In this document: in pieces, positions 35,704 to 43,705 of the stretch
Layout of the letters: each line of letters opens with the position of its first letter
How positions within the stretch are numbered: position 1 is the first letter of the stretch
Assembly: GCA_030655315.1 (NCBI GenBank)
Contig: JAURVT010000042.1
Coordinates: 62,001 to 126,000, forward strand
DNA: 64,000 nucleotides
DNA from: Nocardioidaceae bacterium
GTDB taxonomy: Bacteria > Actinomycetota > Actinomycetes > Propionibacteriales > Nocardioidaceae
Direction of reading: 5' to 3'
The notes under the pieces: model-generated
What the model saw: only the letters and a program-made list of their open reading frames with translations
Database searches by the model: none
What the model was told of the DNA's origin: nothing
Program-made: the position numbers and the translations under genes

Positions 35704-38517
35704 TCAGCGGCAGCTGACCCCCGCGTAGGACAGCGTGTAGGTGCGGCTGGCGGGGTTGCCGTCGTTGTAGGCGTACGTGCGGACGCTCGCCTGACCGGCC
35801 GGGACCACGCGCCTGCCCGTGGCGAACAGCGCGTACGCGGCGCGACGGGGCGCGATGCCCGGTCGGGTCGTGGTGCCGTACGGGGTGGTCAGCCGGACGT
35901 TGTCCAGCCGACCGGCGCCGTCGTTGTAGGCGTAGACCGCCACGTGGGCCCTCGGACCGATGCAGAACGCGCGCGCCGTCGCCCTGACGGTCGGGGCGGG
36001 CGGCGTGGGCCGGACCGTCCCGAACCCGACGACCACCGGGTCGTGGTCGCTGGAGCGGAAAGGCGACTCGTCGTACAGGTTCGTCGCGTTGTAGTTGAAG
36101 CGGCTGTACTCGTTCGCGATCGGCTCGACCGAGTTGATGTTCCAGACGTCGAGGCCGGTCACCTTCGCGGCGGCCGCGGGCGAGGCGTAGACGTGGTCGA
36201 GCGAGCCCACCTGGCCGTCGAAGAGGTAGGTCTCGTCGGCGTCGTAGCGGCTCTCGAGGTCGACGTACCCGGCGTCCTTCAGGATCTGCACCGGGTCCTC
36301 GGCGGAGTAGGAGTTGAAGTCGCCCGAGAGGAACAGCTGGTCGGTGCCGGCCTCGGCGGAGAACTGCTTCGCGAACTCCACCAGCGCCGTGGCCTGACGG
36401 TTGCGCGAGGCCACGGACCCGCCCTGGCCGTCTCCGGTGTCGGCGTCGTCACCGTCACCGCTGCCCTTGGACTTGAAGTGGTTGACGATCACGGCGAAGC
36501 GGTCGGCGGCCGTCCCACCCGTGGGGACGAACGTCTGGGCCAGCGGCTCGCGGGCGTTGGCGAAGGCGGGCGACCCGACGAGCACCTTCGAGGCGCCGAC
36601 CGTGCTGACCTTGGCCTTGCGGTACACGAAGGCGAGGCGGATGACGTCCTGGTCGGCCGTCGGGGGCAGCACGGCGGGCGAGCGCACGTAGTCCCAGACC
36701 TGGCTGCCGGCAGCCTCGTTGAGCGCGGCGGTGAGCGTCGCCAGGGCGGCGTCGCGGTCCTGGCCGAACACCACGGAGTTCTCGATCTCCTCGAGCCCGA
36801 CGACGTCGGCGCCGAGCGCGTTGATCGCGGTGACGATCTTGACCTCCTGGCGTGCCAGGTTGGCCGCGTCGGCGGCGCCTCTCGGGCCGCTCCCGTCGGC
36901 GCAGCGGTTGACCGTGATCTTGTTGCCGTCGCGGTCGGTGTAGTAGGTGCAGGTGGTGCCCGCGCTCGCCGCGTAGTCCTCGCCCGTGGTCGGGAAGTAG
37001 TTGAGGACGTTGAAGCTGGCGATCTTCACCCGGCCGCCCACGTCGGCGGGCGCCGAGGTCCGCGTCTGCTCGAAGGTGGCGGGCTGCACGGCGTCGGCGT
37101 TGGCGGCCGTCAGCTGCTCGGTGGGCTGGAAGTTCCAGCCGTCGAAGCGGTAGTCCAGGATCACCGGCTCGGTGAACGTGACCGCGGCGCCGACGCGCAC
37201 CTGGGTGCCGGCGGCCAGGTACGGCAGCGGGATGCCCTTGTTGGCGGCGGAGTTGAAGTTGGTGGTCGCTCCGTCGTCGAGCGTGACGGCACGCGCCGCG
37301 TTGTCGGCGGCCTGCGCGGCGGCCTCGGGGCTGCCCGGACGGGCGACCTCGGTGGGTGCGACGAGCGGGGTCGTGCCGGACGCGAGCCCGAGCGAGCCGA
37401 AGTAGTTGGTGTCGTAGTTGTCGGCGATCGTGTAGTCGCCCTGCGGCGCGACGAGCATGCCCTCGAGCGACTCGCGCTGGGCCTCGGTGCGCGGGTAGGC
37501 CACCGTCGCGGGCTTGACGGCCGCGGCGGGCTCGTCGAGCACGCGGAACGACGCCAGGCTGACCTGGGTCTGGCCGTTGAACTCCCCGGCCGTGCCGGTC
37601 ACCTCGACGTGGTCGCCGACCCTCGCGCCGGACGCGAGGGCGTCACCGAAGACGAACACGCCGTCGGAGGCGCGCTGCGTCGACAGGTCGACGTCGCCGC
37701 CGGTGCCGGCGGTCTGCACGAACGCGCCGCGGAACCCGCCGGTCGGGTAGGCGGCGGTGACCACACCGGTGGTCGTGACGACGGTGCCGGCCAGGGGCGT
37801 GGTGTCGCCGGTGCCCTGGATCTCGGCGATCGTCGCGTCCTGCGGGTCGGGCTCGGGCTCGGGGTCCGGGTCGGTGCCGCCGCCGGCGCTGTTGGCGGGC
37901 GTGATCGTCGCGGAGAGAGCGAAGTCCGTGGCGTTGTCGTCGGTGTCCCTGCCGTCGGCCGCGCGGTTCAGCGAGCGCACGTCGGTGTTGCCGGTGGGCG
38001 GGGTGGCGGCCCTGGTCTCGAAGGTGTTGGACGAGCCGTAGCCGAGCAGGTCGACGACCGAGCCGCTGCCCGTCAGCGACCCGGTCGGCAGCGTGACGGC
38101 GCCCGAGGTGCGCACCAGGGCCAGGGTGCCGTTGGTGCCGCTCGGGTTGATGCTGCCGCTCGCGTCGGGGGTGGGGAGCGCGGCGCCGTTCGTGCCGTTG
38201 CTGCCACCGGCGACGAGGTAGTGCCCCCGGGCCGGGACCGAGCCGCTGAGCGTGACCGGGTTGGTGCCCGCCCCGGTGCCGGTGGCCGAGCGGTACTGCA
38301 GCGACCAGCCGGTCACGTCGACCGGTGCCGACGTCGGGTTGTAGAGCTCGACGAACTTGTTGGTGTAGGCGGCGCCGGCGCTGCCGCCGGACAGGTACGC
38401 CTCGCTGATGACGACGCCGGTGGCGTCGGGCGCCGCGGTGGCCGCCGAGACGGGCAGGGCGGCGAGGGCACCGGCGACGAGCGCCAGCGACGTGCCGAGA
38501 CGGGGGAGGGATCTCAT
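35704..38517 (-). CDS. Large secreted nuclease: LTD, OB-fold, EEP nuclease and C-terminal repeat domain
   Basis: This 937-residue protein has a signal peptide (cleaved near ATAAPD, residue about 29). A lamin-tail domain (LTD, about 32-165: VVISEAYLSGG, VELYNPTSAPVDVTGWSLQY) comes next, then an Asp/Pro/Glu linker and a YhcR-type OB-fold (about 227-335). The endonuclease/exonuclease/phosphatase domain runs from about 495 to 835, with KIASFNVLNYF, VVGLEEIEN, VNHFKSKG, LSGDFNSY, SLDHVYAS and SSDHDPVVVGF supplying the metal and catalytic residues. This matches the ExeM/NucH extracellular nuclease type. The last 90 residues form a separate beta-rich domain that also occurs twice in the neighbouring 5'-nucleotidase. 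No sorting signal is visible. It probably degrades DNA outside the cell. Confidence 0.92.
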   Translation of the reverse strand: MRSLPRLGTSLALVAGALAALPVSAATAAPDATGVVISEAYLSGGSAGAAYTNKFVELYNPTSAPVDVTGWSLQYRSATGTGAGTNPVTLSGSVPARGHYLVAGGSNGTNGAALPTPDASGSINPSGTNGTLALVRTSGAVTLPTGSLTGSGSVVDLLGYGSSNTFETRAATPPTGNTDVRSLNRAADGRDTDDNATDFALSATITPANSAGGGTDPDPEPEPDPQDATIAEIQGTGDTTPLAGTVVTTTGVVTAAYPTGGFRGAFVQTAGTGGDVDLSTQRASDGVFVFGDALASGARVGDHVEVTGTAGEFNGQTQVSLASFRVLDEPAAAVKPATVAYPRTEAQRESLEGMLVAPQGDYTIADNYDTNYFGSLGLASGTTPLVAPTEVARPGSPEAAAQAADNAARAVTLDDGATTNFNSAANKGIPLPYLAAGTQVRVGAAVTFTEPVILDYRFDGWNFQPTEQLTAANADAVQPATFEQTRTSAPADVGGRVKIASFNVLNYFPTTGEDYAASAGTTCTYYTDRDGNKITVNRCADGSGPRGAADAANLARQEVKIVTAINALGADVVGLEEIENSVVFGQDRDAALATLTAALNEAAGSQVWDYVRSPAVLPPTADQDVIRLAFVYRKAKVSTVGASKVLVGSPAFANAREPLAQTFVPTGGTAADRFAVIVNHFKSKGSGDGDDADTGDGQGGSVASRNRQATALVEFAKQFSAEAGTDQLFLSGDFNSYSAEDPVQILKDAGYVDLESRYDADETYLFDGQVGSLDHVYASPAAAAKVTGLDVWNINSVEPIANEYSRFNYNATNLYDESPFRSSDHDPVVVGFGTVRPTPPAPTVRATARAFCIGPRAHVAVYAYNDGAGRLDNVRLTTPYGTTTRPGIAPRRAAYALFATGRRVVPAGQASVRTYAYNDGNPASRTYTLSYAGVSCR

Positions 38518-38583
38518 CGGGTGTGCTCCAGGGAGAGGGGGGAGGAACCAGGAGGAAGCGGACGGCCGGCGACGCGACCGTCA

Positions 38584-38633
38584 GAGCTGTCGGTGCCTCG
38601 ACGCCCTATAGGGCGTTGAGGCACCGACAACTC
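38584..38633. terminator. 50-bp hairpin between 5'-nucleotidase and nuclease genes
   Basis: Twenty-five bases on each side of the centre at 38608/38609 pair with two mismatches (GTGCCTC-GACGCCC and GGGCGT-TGAGGCAC form the core). It starts nine bases after the nucleotidase stop. There is no T-run; it may end the nucleotidase transcript, since the downstream nuclease gene begins only 67 bases further on. Confidence 0.6.
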
Positions 38634-38641
38634 GTGGGTCG

Positions 38642-41248
38642 TCAGCGGGCGGGGAAGGAGACGGGGAGCTCGCGGTAGTAGCCCCGGCCGTCGACGTACT
38701 TGTAGGCCGCGACCACGCCCCGGCTCGCGCGGGTGGAGGCCTTGCCGGTGGGGACCACGAAGTAGGCGGCCTTGCCGGGCTTGACCTGCCGGGCGGCGGA
38801 GTCGCCGACCGCGGTCTTGAGGCGGACGCTGACGGCCTGCGCGCCGCGGTTCACGTAGTACCCGGTCAGGTAGACCTTCCCGTGGGCGCGGTAGCTGTTG
38901 CCGTTCGCGACGCCGCGCGGGGCGACGGTCGCGGTCAGCGCCGAGTACGGCGCGTCGTAGACCTTGTAGTAGCCCTGGCCGCCGACGTACTTGTACGTCG
39001 CGACCTTGACGACCCCGGCCGGCACGGTGCCCCGGCCGGTGCGGAACTCGTGGTACGCGGCCTTGCCCGGCGCGACCTTGGAGAACTTCTTTGTGGTGCC
39101 GTCCGGCAGGGTGAAGCGGACGTCGAGCGGCACCGTGTCGGTGTTGCGGGCGTAGGCGGCCACGACGACCGTCTCGGTCCTGGTGTCGGCCTTGGACCGC
39201 GCGTTCACCTGCGCCGACGGCGGGCCGGTCTCGGGAGCCGGGGCGGCGGTGACGGCGAGCGGCACCCGCACCACGGTCCCGCTGGGCGCGGCGGTGAGGA
39301 CGAGCGTCGCCGCCCCGGCCGCGGCCGAGGCCGGGACGGTGAGCGAGACGTCGGCCGCGCCGGCGCTCACCGGGGTGCTGCCGAGATCGGTGGTGGTCCC
39401 GCCCTGGACGAGCTGCGCGGTCACGGAGGTGTTCGCCGGGCTCCCGGCGGACGTCAGGTCGAGCCTGGACAGCGCGACCGTGGTGGCCGCACCGGCCTCG
39501 ACGGTGGTGGGCAGCGCTCCCGCGGCGACGGCGCGGCGCGCGAAGGACGGCTCCAGGCCGGGGTTGGCCTTCAGGTAGGCGACCCAGCCGTCGAAGTCGA
39601 CCAGCCCGGAGTCCTGCGGGTTCGTCCCGTCGCGGAACACCCGGAAGTTGTCGCCGCCCTGCTGCAGGAAGCTGAAGGTGCCGACGCGGTAGCCCCGGGC
39701 CGGGTCGACGGGCTCGCCGCCGATGCTGAGGGACGTGACGTGCGAGCCCTGCGCGGCGGCGGGGTCGTAGGTGTAGGAGACGTTGTCGGACAGGCCGAGC
39801 TGCAGGAACGCGCGCGAGGGCACCGTGCCGTCGGCGTTGGTCTGCCACTGCTGCTCGAGCATCGTCTTCAGCTGTGCGCCCGTGAGGGTGGTGGTGTTGA
39901 GGTTGTTGGCGAACGGGAGGACGTTGTTGGCCTCCTCGGCCGTCACCGGCCCCGCGTCCAGGTCGGCCCGCAGGCCACCGGGGTTGACGACGCCGATCTC
40001 GGCGCCGCCGAGGCGCTCGGGGGCGAGCGTGTCGCGCAGCGCGTTGCCCACCAGGTTGCCCAGCGTGGACTCGCTGGCGCGGTCGTCGAGGTTGGTGCCC
40101 AGCTGGGCCCGGGTGATGGCGGCGTCGGTGGACCCGACCTGGACGCTGCCGATCTCCTTCGCCTTCGCCACGGCGGCGTCGACGATGCGCTTCACGTCCG
40201 CGAGCACCGGGTACTGGCCGATGAGCGTGGCCGGGGCGACGTTGGCGATCCGCTTGACGTTGCCCTTGGTGTAGCCGGTGACGTCGCCGGTGTCGGGGTC
40301 GACGCTGAGCTTGATCTGGCCGACGTTGTCGCCGTAGCTGCCGGTCTGGACGATCGGACGGGTGCCCGTGCCGCCGGGCACCGGGCCGTCGAACGCGTAC
40401 TCCTTGTGCGTGTGGCCGGTGAAGATCGCGTCGACCTCGGCCGAGGTCTGCGTGGCGATCTTCGCGAAGACGCCGCCGCGGGCGATCTCGGCGTCGATCG
40501 TGCCGACGCCGGTGGTGCTGTCGCCGCCCGCGCCCTCGTGGTACTCCGCGACGACCACGTCGGCCTCGCCGTTGGTGGCGTCGCCGTCGGACAGCTCCTC
40601 GGCCACGCGGTTGACCGCGTCGACCGGGTCGCCGAAGTCGAGGTCCGCGATGCCGTCGGGCGAGACCAGCGCCGGCGTCTCCTGCGTGATGGCGCCGATG
40701 ACGCCGACCGTGACGCCGTTGACGTCGAAGGTCTCGTACGCCTTCAGGGCCGGCGTGGTGGTGCCCTTCTGGTACACGTTCGCGCCGAGGTAGCTGAAGT
40801 CGGCGGCCGGCTCGACGCGGTCGGTCAGGTCGCTGGAGCCGCGGTCGAACTCGTGGTTGCCGACGGCGCTCGTCCGCAGCTTCAGCGCGTTCAGCACGTC
40901 GATGGTCGGCTGGTCCTGCTGCGACGACGAGGCGTAGAGCGAGGCGCCGATGTTGTCGCCGGCGGACAGGAAGAGCGTGCTGGCCGCACCGGACTCGGCG
41001 CGCAGCTTCTCGATCGTCGCGGCGAAGGTCACGGTGCCGGAGTAGGTGGTGACGCCGTTGGCCGTGGCCGCCGCCTCGGGGGCGATGCGGCCGTGGAAGT
41101 CGTTGATGTTCAGCAGGTTCACCGTGACGGGGTCGGCGGCCTGCGCGGGGGAGGAGACGGCCAGGACCGTCAGGGGGGCGGCGACGAGGGCGACGACCGC
41201 GGCGAGCGCCGTCGTCCTCCGCGTCCGGTGGGGGGCGGGATGCGGCAC
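38642..41248 (-). CDS. Secreted 5'-nucleotidase/2',3'-cyclic phosphodiesterase with duplicated C-terminal domain
   Basis: This 868-residue enzyme of the UshA/NadN type has a signal peptide (to AQAAD, residue about 38). The metallophosphatase domain (about 40-330) has NINDFHGRI, SAGDNIGAS, GNHEFDRGS and GHTHKEYAF as metal ligands. The 5_nucleotid_C domain (about 350-540) binds the substrate base, with NPGGLRADLDAG and EANNVLPFANNL. An Ig-like segment (about 590-680) follows, then two copies of a 90-residue domain (about 681-772 and 773-868), both ending in a TYKYVGGQGYYK-like motif. It would release phosphate and nucleosides from nucleotides made by the neighbouring nucleases. GAAGGAG precedes the ATG. 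Confidence 0.93.
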   Translation of the reverse strand: MPHPAPHRTRRTTALAAVVALVAAPLTVLAVSSPAQAADPVTVNLLNINDFHGRIAPEAAATANGVTTYSGTVTFAATIEKLRAESGAASTLFLSAGDNIGASLYASSSQQDQPTIDVLNALKLRTSAVGNHEFDRGSSDLTDRVEPAADFSYLGANVYQKGTTTPALKAYETFDVNGVTVGVIGAITQETPALVSPDGIADLDFGDPVDAVNRVAEELSDGDATNGEADVVVAEYHEGAGGDSTTGVGTIDAEIARGGVFAKIATQTSAEVDAIFTGHTHKEYAFDGPVPGGTGTRPIVQTGSYGDNVGQIKLSVDPDTGDVTGYTKGNVKRIANVAPATLIGQYPVLADVKRIVDAAVAKAKEIGSVQVGSTDAAITRAQLGTNLDDRASESTLGNLVGNALRDTLAPERLGGAEIGVVNPGGLRADLDAGPVTAEEANNVLPFANNLNTTTLTGAQLKTMLEQQWQTNADGTVPSRAFLQLGLSDNVSYTYDPAAAQGSHVTSLSIGGEPVDPARGYRVGTFSFLQQGGDNFRVFRDGTNPQDSGLVDFDGWVAYLKANPGLEPSFARRAVAAGALPTTVEAGAATTVALSRLDLTSAGSPANTSVTAQLVQGGTTTDLGSTPVSAGAADVSLTVPASAAAGAATLVLTAAPSGTVVRVPLAVTAAPAPETGPPSAQVNARSKADTRTETVVVAAYARNTDTVPLDVRFTLPDGTTKKFSKVAPGKAAYHEFRTGRGTVPAGVVKVATYKYVGGQGYYKVYDAPYSALTATVAPRGVANGNSYRAHGKVYLTGYYVNRGAQAVSVRLKTAVGDSAARQVKPGKAAYFVVPTGKASTRASRGVVAAYKYVDGRGYYRELPVSFPAR

Positions 41249-41303
41249 GGGGGCTCCTTCACGGGCATCGCGTCAGGGGCGCGACGTCGGGCAACTCGGC
41301 GAC

Positions 41304-41359
41304 CATACCCACGTGAACCGGTCCACAAACATGTCCGAGTTGGTAACAATATGGTGAAA
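41304..41359 (-). promoter_or_regulatory. Candidate promoter of the 5'-nucleotidase gene with possible PHO box
   Basis: On the minus strand TATGGT (41304-41309) is preceded by TTTGTG at 16-base spacing. Further upstream TTTCACC (41353-41359) and TGTTACC (41342-41348) lie 11 bp apart, the repeat period of actinobacterial PhoP sites (consensus GTTCACC). The first matches 6 of 7 bases, the second only 4. Confidence 0.3.
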
Positions 41360-41426
41360 TTCCTTCGTCCTGACCGTGTCCGGACGGGAGCATCTGCGTC
41401 CCTGGCCGCCCCCTAGGCTCGGTCGG

Positions 41427-42068
41427 GTGCCCTCCGAGTCGTACCGCGTCCCCGCCCGCGACGGCGAGGCGACCGTCGAGGTGCGGCGCTCGCGGTTCCT
41501 CGCACGGGTGGTGCGGGTGCAGGACGACGCCGCGGTGCGGGCCGTCGTCGAGGCGGTGCGTGCCGAGCACCCCGGCGCGCGGCACCACTGCTCGGCATCG
41601 GTGGTCGGGCCGACCGGTGACGAGCGCCGCGCCCACGACGACGGCGAGCCCGCCGGGACCGCCGGTGCGCCGATGCTCGAGGTGCTCGCCCGGTCCGGCA
41701 CGAGCGACGTCGTCGCGGTCGTGAGTCGCTGGTTCGGCGGCACCCTGCTCGGCGCCGGCGGCCTCGTCCGCGCCTACGGGGAGGCGACCGCCGCGGCGCT
41801 CGCGGCCGCGGGCACCCGGGAGCGACGCCGCCTCGTCGAGCTCACGGTGCAGGTGCCGCCCGCGGACGCCGCCCGGCTCGAGCACGAGCTGCGCGCCGAC
41901 GGCGCGTCCGTGCTCGGGACCACCTGGGGCACCACCGTCGACCTCCTGGTGGCGGTGCGCGAGACCCACGTCACGGCCGTGCAGGGACGGGTCGCGGCCT
42001 CGACGTCCGGGACCGGACGGGTGGTGCGGGCGGGCACGCGGTGGGTCGACGGGCCCGTCACGCCCTGA
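41427..42068 (+). CDS. IMPACT/YigZ-family protein
   Basis: This 213-residue protein has the UPF0029/IMPACT N-terminal domain: RRSRFLARVVRV, HPGARHHCSASVVG and the signature DDGEPAGTAGAPMLEVL, then SRWFGGTLLGAGGLVRAYGEA. A C-terminal DUF1949-like domain of about 70 residues follows. Bacterial YigZ proteins crystallise as nucleic-acid-binding-like folds, and some relatives act in translation control, but the bacterial role is not established. TAGGCT (41414-41419) lies seven bases before the GTG at 41427, so the start is very likely leaderless; the longer frame from 41376 would run through that promoter. It stands alone between a divergent nucleotidase and the siderophore flavoprotein. Confidence 0.9.
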   Translation: MPSESYRVPARDGEATVEVRRSRFLARVVRVQDDAAVRAVVEAVRAEHPGARHHCSASVVGPTGDERRAHDDGEPAGTAGAPMLEVLARSGTSDVVAVVSRWFGGTLLGAGGLVRAYGEATAAALAAAGTRERRRLVELTVQVPPADAARLEHELRADGASVLGTTWGTTVDLLVAVRETHVTAVQGRVAASTSGTGRVVRAGTRWVDGPVTP

Positions 42069-42118
42069 GCCCTCCGCGCCGATACGCTGGGGCCCCAGCC
42101 CTTCGAAGGTGAGCCACC

Positions 42119-42955
42119 GTGCCCGAGTTCCTGCGTCAGACCGTCGACACCTTCCGCAAGGCCACCGCACCGGCGCGGGCCGAGATGAACCTGCGCGCCC
42201 GTCGCGAGCAGTTCGCGATCACCCTCACCGCGGTGACGGACGTCCACGAGAACCTGCGCCGCCTGACGTTCACGTCGCCCGCGCTGGCCGACTTCGTCCC
42301 GACGGGCCCGGACGAGCAGTGCGCGCTGCTGCTGCCCCCGTCGGGCCAGGCGCTGCGCCTGCCCGACCTGCAGACCGCGAGCGTGCGGCACGCGCTGGCC
42401 GCGCTGCCGGTCGACGCCCGCCCGCTGCTGCGCTGGTACGTCGTCCGCGCGCACCGTCCCGAGGCCGCCGAGATCGACGTCGACGTCGTCCTGCACGAGG
42501 ACGGCCCCGGCTCGGACTGGGCCCGCTCGGTCGAGATCGGCACCCAGGTCGGCTTCCGCGCCGGCTCGTCGGGCTACCGGCCCCCGTCGTCGCCCACCCG
42601 TCAGCTGCTGGTCGCGGACGAGACCGCGCTGCCGGCGCTCTCGGTGATCCTGGAGCAGATGCCGCTGCAGGAGCAGCCCATCCACTCCATCGTCGAGGTG
42701 CCGTCGGCCAAGTACCGCCTCACCATCGACACGCCGTACCCGGTCGAGTGGGTCTACCGGAACCAGGGCGAGCCCGGCTCGCGCGCGGCCTACGCCGTCA
42801 AGACGAGCCCCGTCGACGACCTCGGCTACGCCTGGGTCTGCGGCGAGGTGGGCCTGGCGACCGGCATCCGCAAGTACCTCGTCAAGGAGCGCGACGTCGA
42901 CCCCGCCGCCATCTTCTTCTCCGGGTTCTGGAAGAAGGGCACCCCCGCCGGCTGA
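42119..42955 (+). CDS. Siderophore-interacting FAD-binding protein
   Basis: This 278-residue protein has an N-terminal FAD-binding barrel (FAITLTAVTDVHENLRRLTF, then LRWYVVRAHRPEAAEIDVDV, cited as residues about 35-125, with W-Y-V-V-R as FAD contact). A C-terminal NAD(P)H-like SIP domain has LLVADETALPALSVILEQMP and YAWVCGEVGLATGIRKYL. Members of this family reduce ferric siderophores in the cytoplasm to release iron. The start is a GTG with AAGGTGAG upstream, and a TACGCT -10 box is at about 42083-42088. No siderophore transporter is next to it, and no iron-regulator box was recognised. Confidence 0.9.
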   Translation: MPEFLRQTVDTFRKATAPARAEMNLRARREQFAITLTAVTDVHENLRRLTFTSPALADFVPTGPDEQCALLLPPSGQALRLPDLQTASVRHALAALPVDARPLLRWYVVRAHRPEAAEIDVDVVLHEDGPGSDWARSVEIGTQVGFRAGSSGYRPPSSPTRQLLVADETALPALSVILEQMPLQEQPIHSIVEVPSAKYRLTIDTPYPVEWVYRNQGEPGSRAAYAVKTSPVDDLGYAWVCGEVGLATGIRKYLVKERDVDPAAIFFSGFWKKGTPAG

Positions 42956-42996
42956 GCGGTCCCTGGCATCCCGGCCGCCCGGACCGCTCGGTCGGG

Positions 42997-43545
42997 CTAG
43001 AGGGCGCCCAACCGCCTGAGGGTGTCCCGCACGTGGTCGAGGGAGCCGCCGTGGGCGAGGCCGGTGATGTCGTCGAAGTAGAGGCCGTCGCCGATCAGCT
43101 GGACGGTGCGGGCGAGGGAGTCGTCGCCGAGGTGCTCGGCGAGCACCTCGAACCAGCCCTGGCGCAGGCGGGCCATCGTGTCGCGGGCCCGCTGGCCCTC
43201 GGGGGAGCCCGGTGACTCCTGGGCGATGCGCGCCGCCGCGATGAGGGCGCGGTCGAACGGGCTGCCGGTGTCGACCGAGGTCTGCAGGTAGAAGTCGACG
43301 GGGCCGCACTCAGCCGTGCGCATCCGGGCGACGTCGGCGTCGCCCATCTCGTGGATGCGCGCGAGCATGCCGGCGACGAGGTCGTCCTTGCTCGGGAAGT
43401 GGTAGAGCAGGCCGCCCTTGGACACCTCGGCGGCCGAGGCCACCGCGTCGAGCGTGGCAGCGCGGCTGCCGCCGTCCTTGAGCAGCGTCTCGAACGCGTC
43501 GAGCAGGCGGTCCCTGGTCGAGGTCTGGGTGCCCGCCGCCGTCAT
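42997..43545 (-). CDS. TetR-family repressor, divergent from DHA2 exporter
   Basis: This 182-residue protein has an N-terminal TetR helix-turn-helix (STRDRLLDAFETLLKDGG, AATLDAVASAAEVSKGGLLYHF, here residues about 9-56) and an alpha-helical ligand-binding part. I place the start at the ATG 43545 because TACTGT lies seven bases upstream on the minus strand (leaderless); a GTG three codons earlier overlaps that -10 box. It is divergent from a multidrug-type exporter with two identical repeats between them, so it very likely represses the exporter and itself, responding to a compound that is exported. The C-terminal part resembles TetR members annotated near MFS pumps. Confidence 0.9.
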   Translation of the reverse strand: MTAAGTQTSTRDRLLDAFETLLKDGGSRAATLDAVASAAEVSKGGLLYHFPSKDDLVAGMLARIHEMGDADVARMRTAECGPVDFYLQTSVDTGSPFDRALIAAARIAQESPGSPEGQRARDTMARLRQGWFEVLAEHLGDDSLARTVQLIGDGLYFDDITGLAHGGSLDHVRDTLRRLGAL

Positions 43546-43599
43546 GGTCCCCACAGTAGTCGGCCCGCGGTGTCCGACGTCACCGCGAAACGATTCGTA

Positions 43600-43652
43600 C
43601 TGTACCGGCTGGACGGTCTAGCATGGGGGGGTTGCTGTACCGGCTGGACGGT
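43600..43652. promoter_or_regulatory. Paired TetR operators upstream of DHA2 exporter
   Basis: CTGTACCGGCTGGACGGT occurs twice without mismatch, at 43600-43617 and 43635-43652, 35 bp apart. Each copy contains the inverted half-sites ACCG-GCTGGA-CGGT. The rightward -10 box TAGCAT (43619-43624) sits between the copies, so binding would block the exporter promoter and lie close to the repressor promoter. Confidence 0.8.
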
Positions 43653-43705
43653 GCAGCGCTCTCGAGGCGACAGGCCCCGACTCGGACCGTGAGGAGGTCA
43701 GCAGG

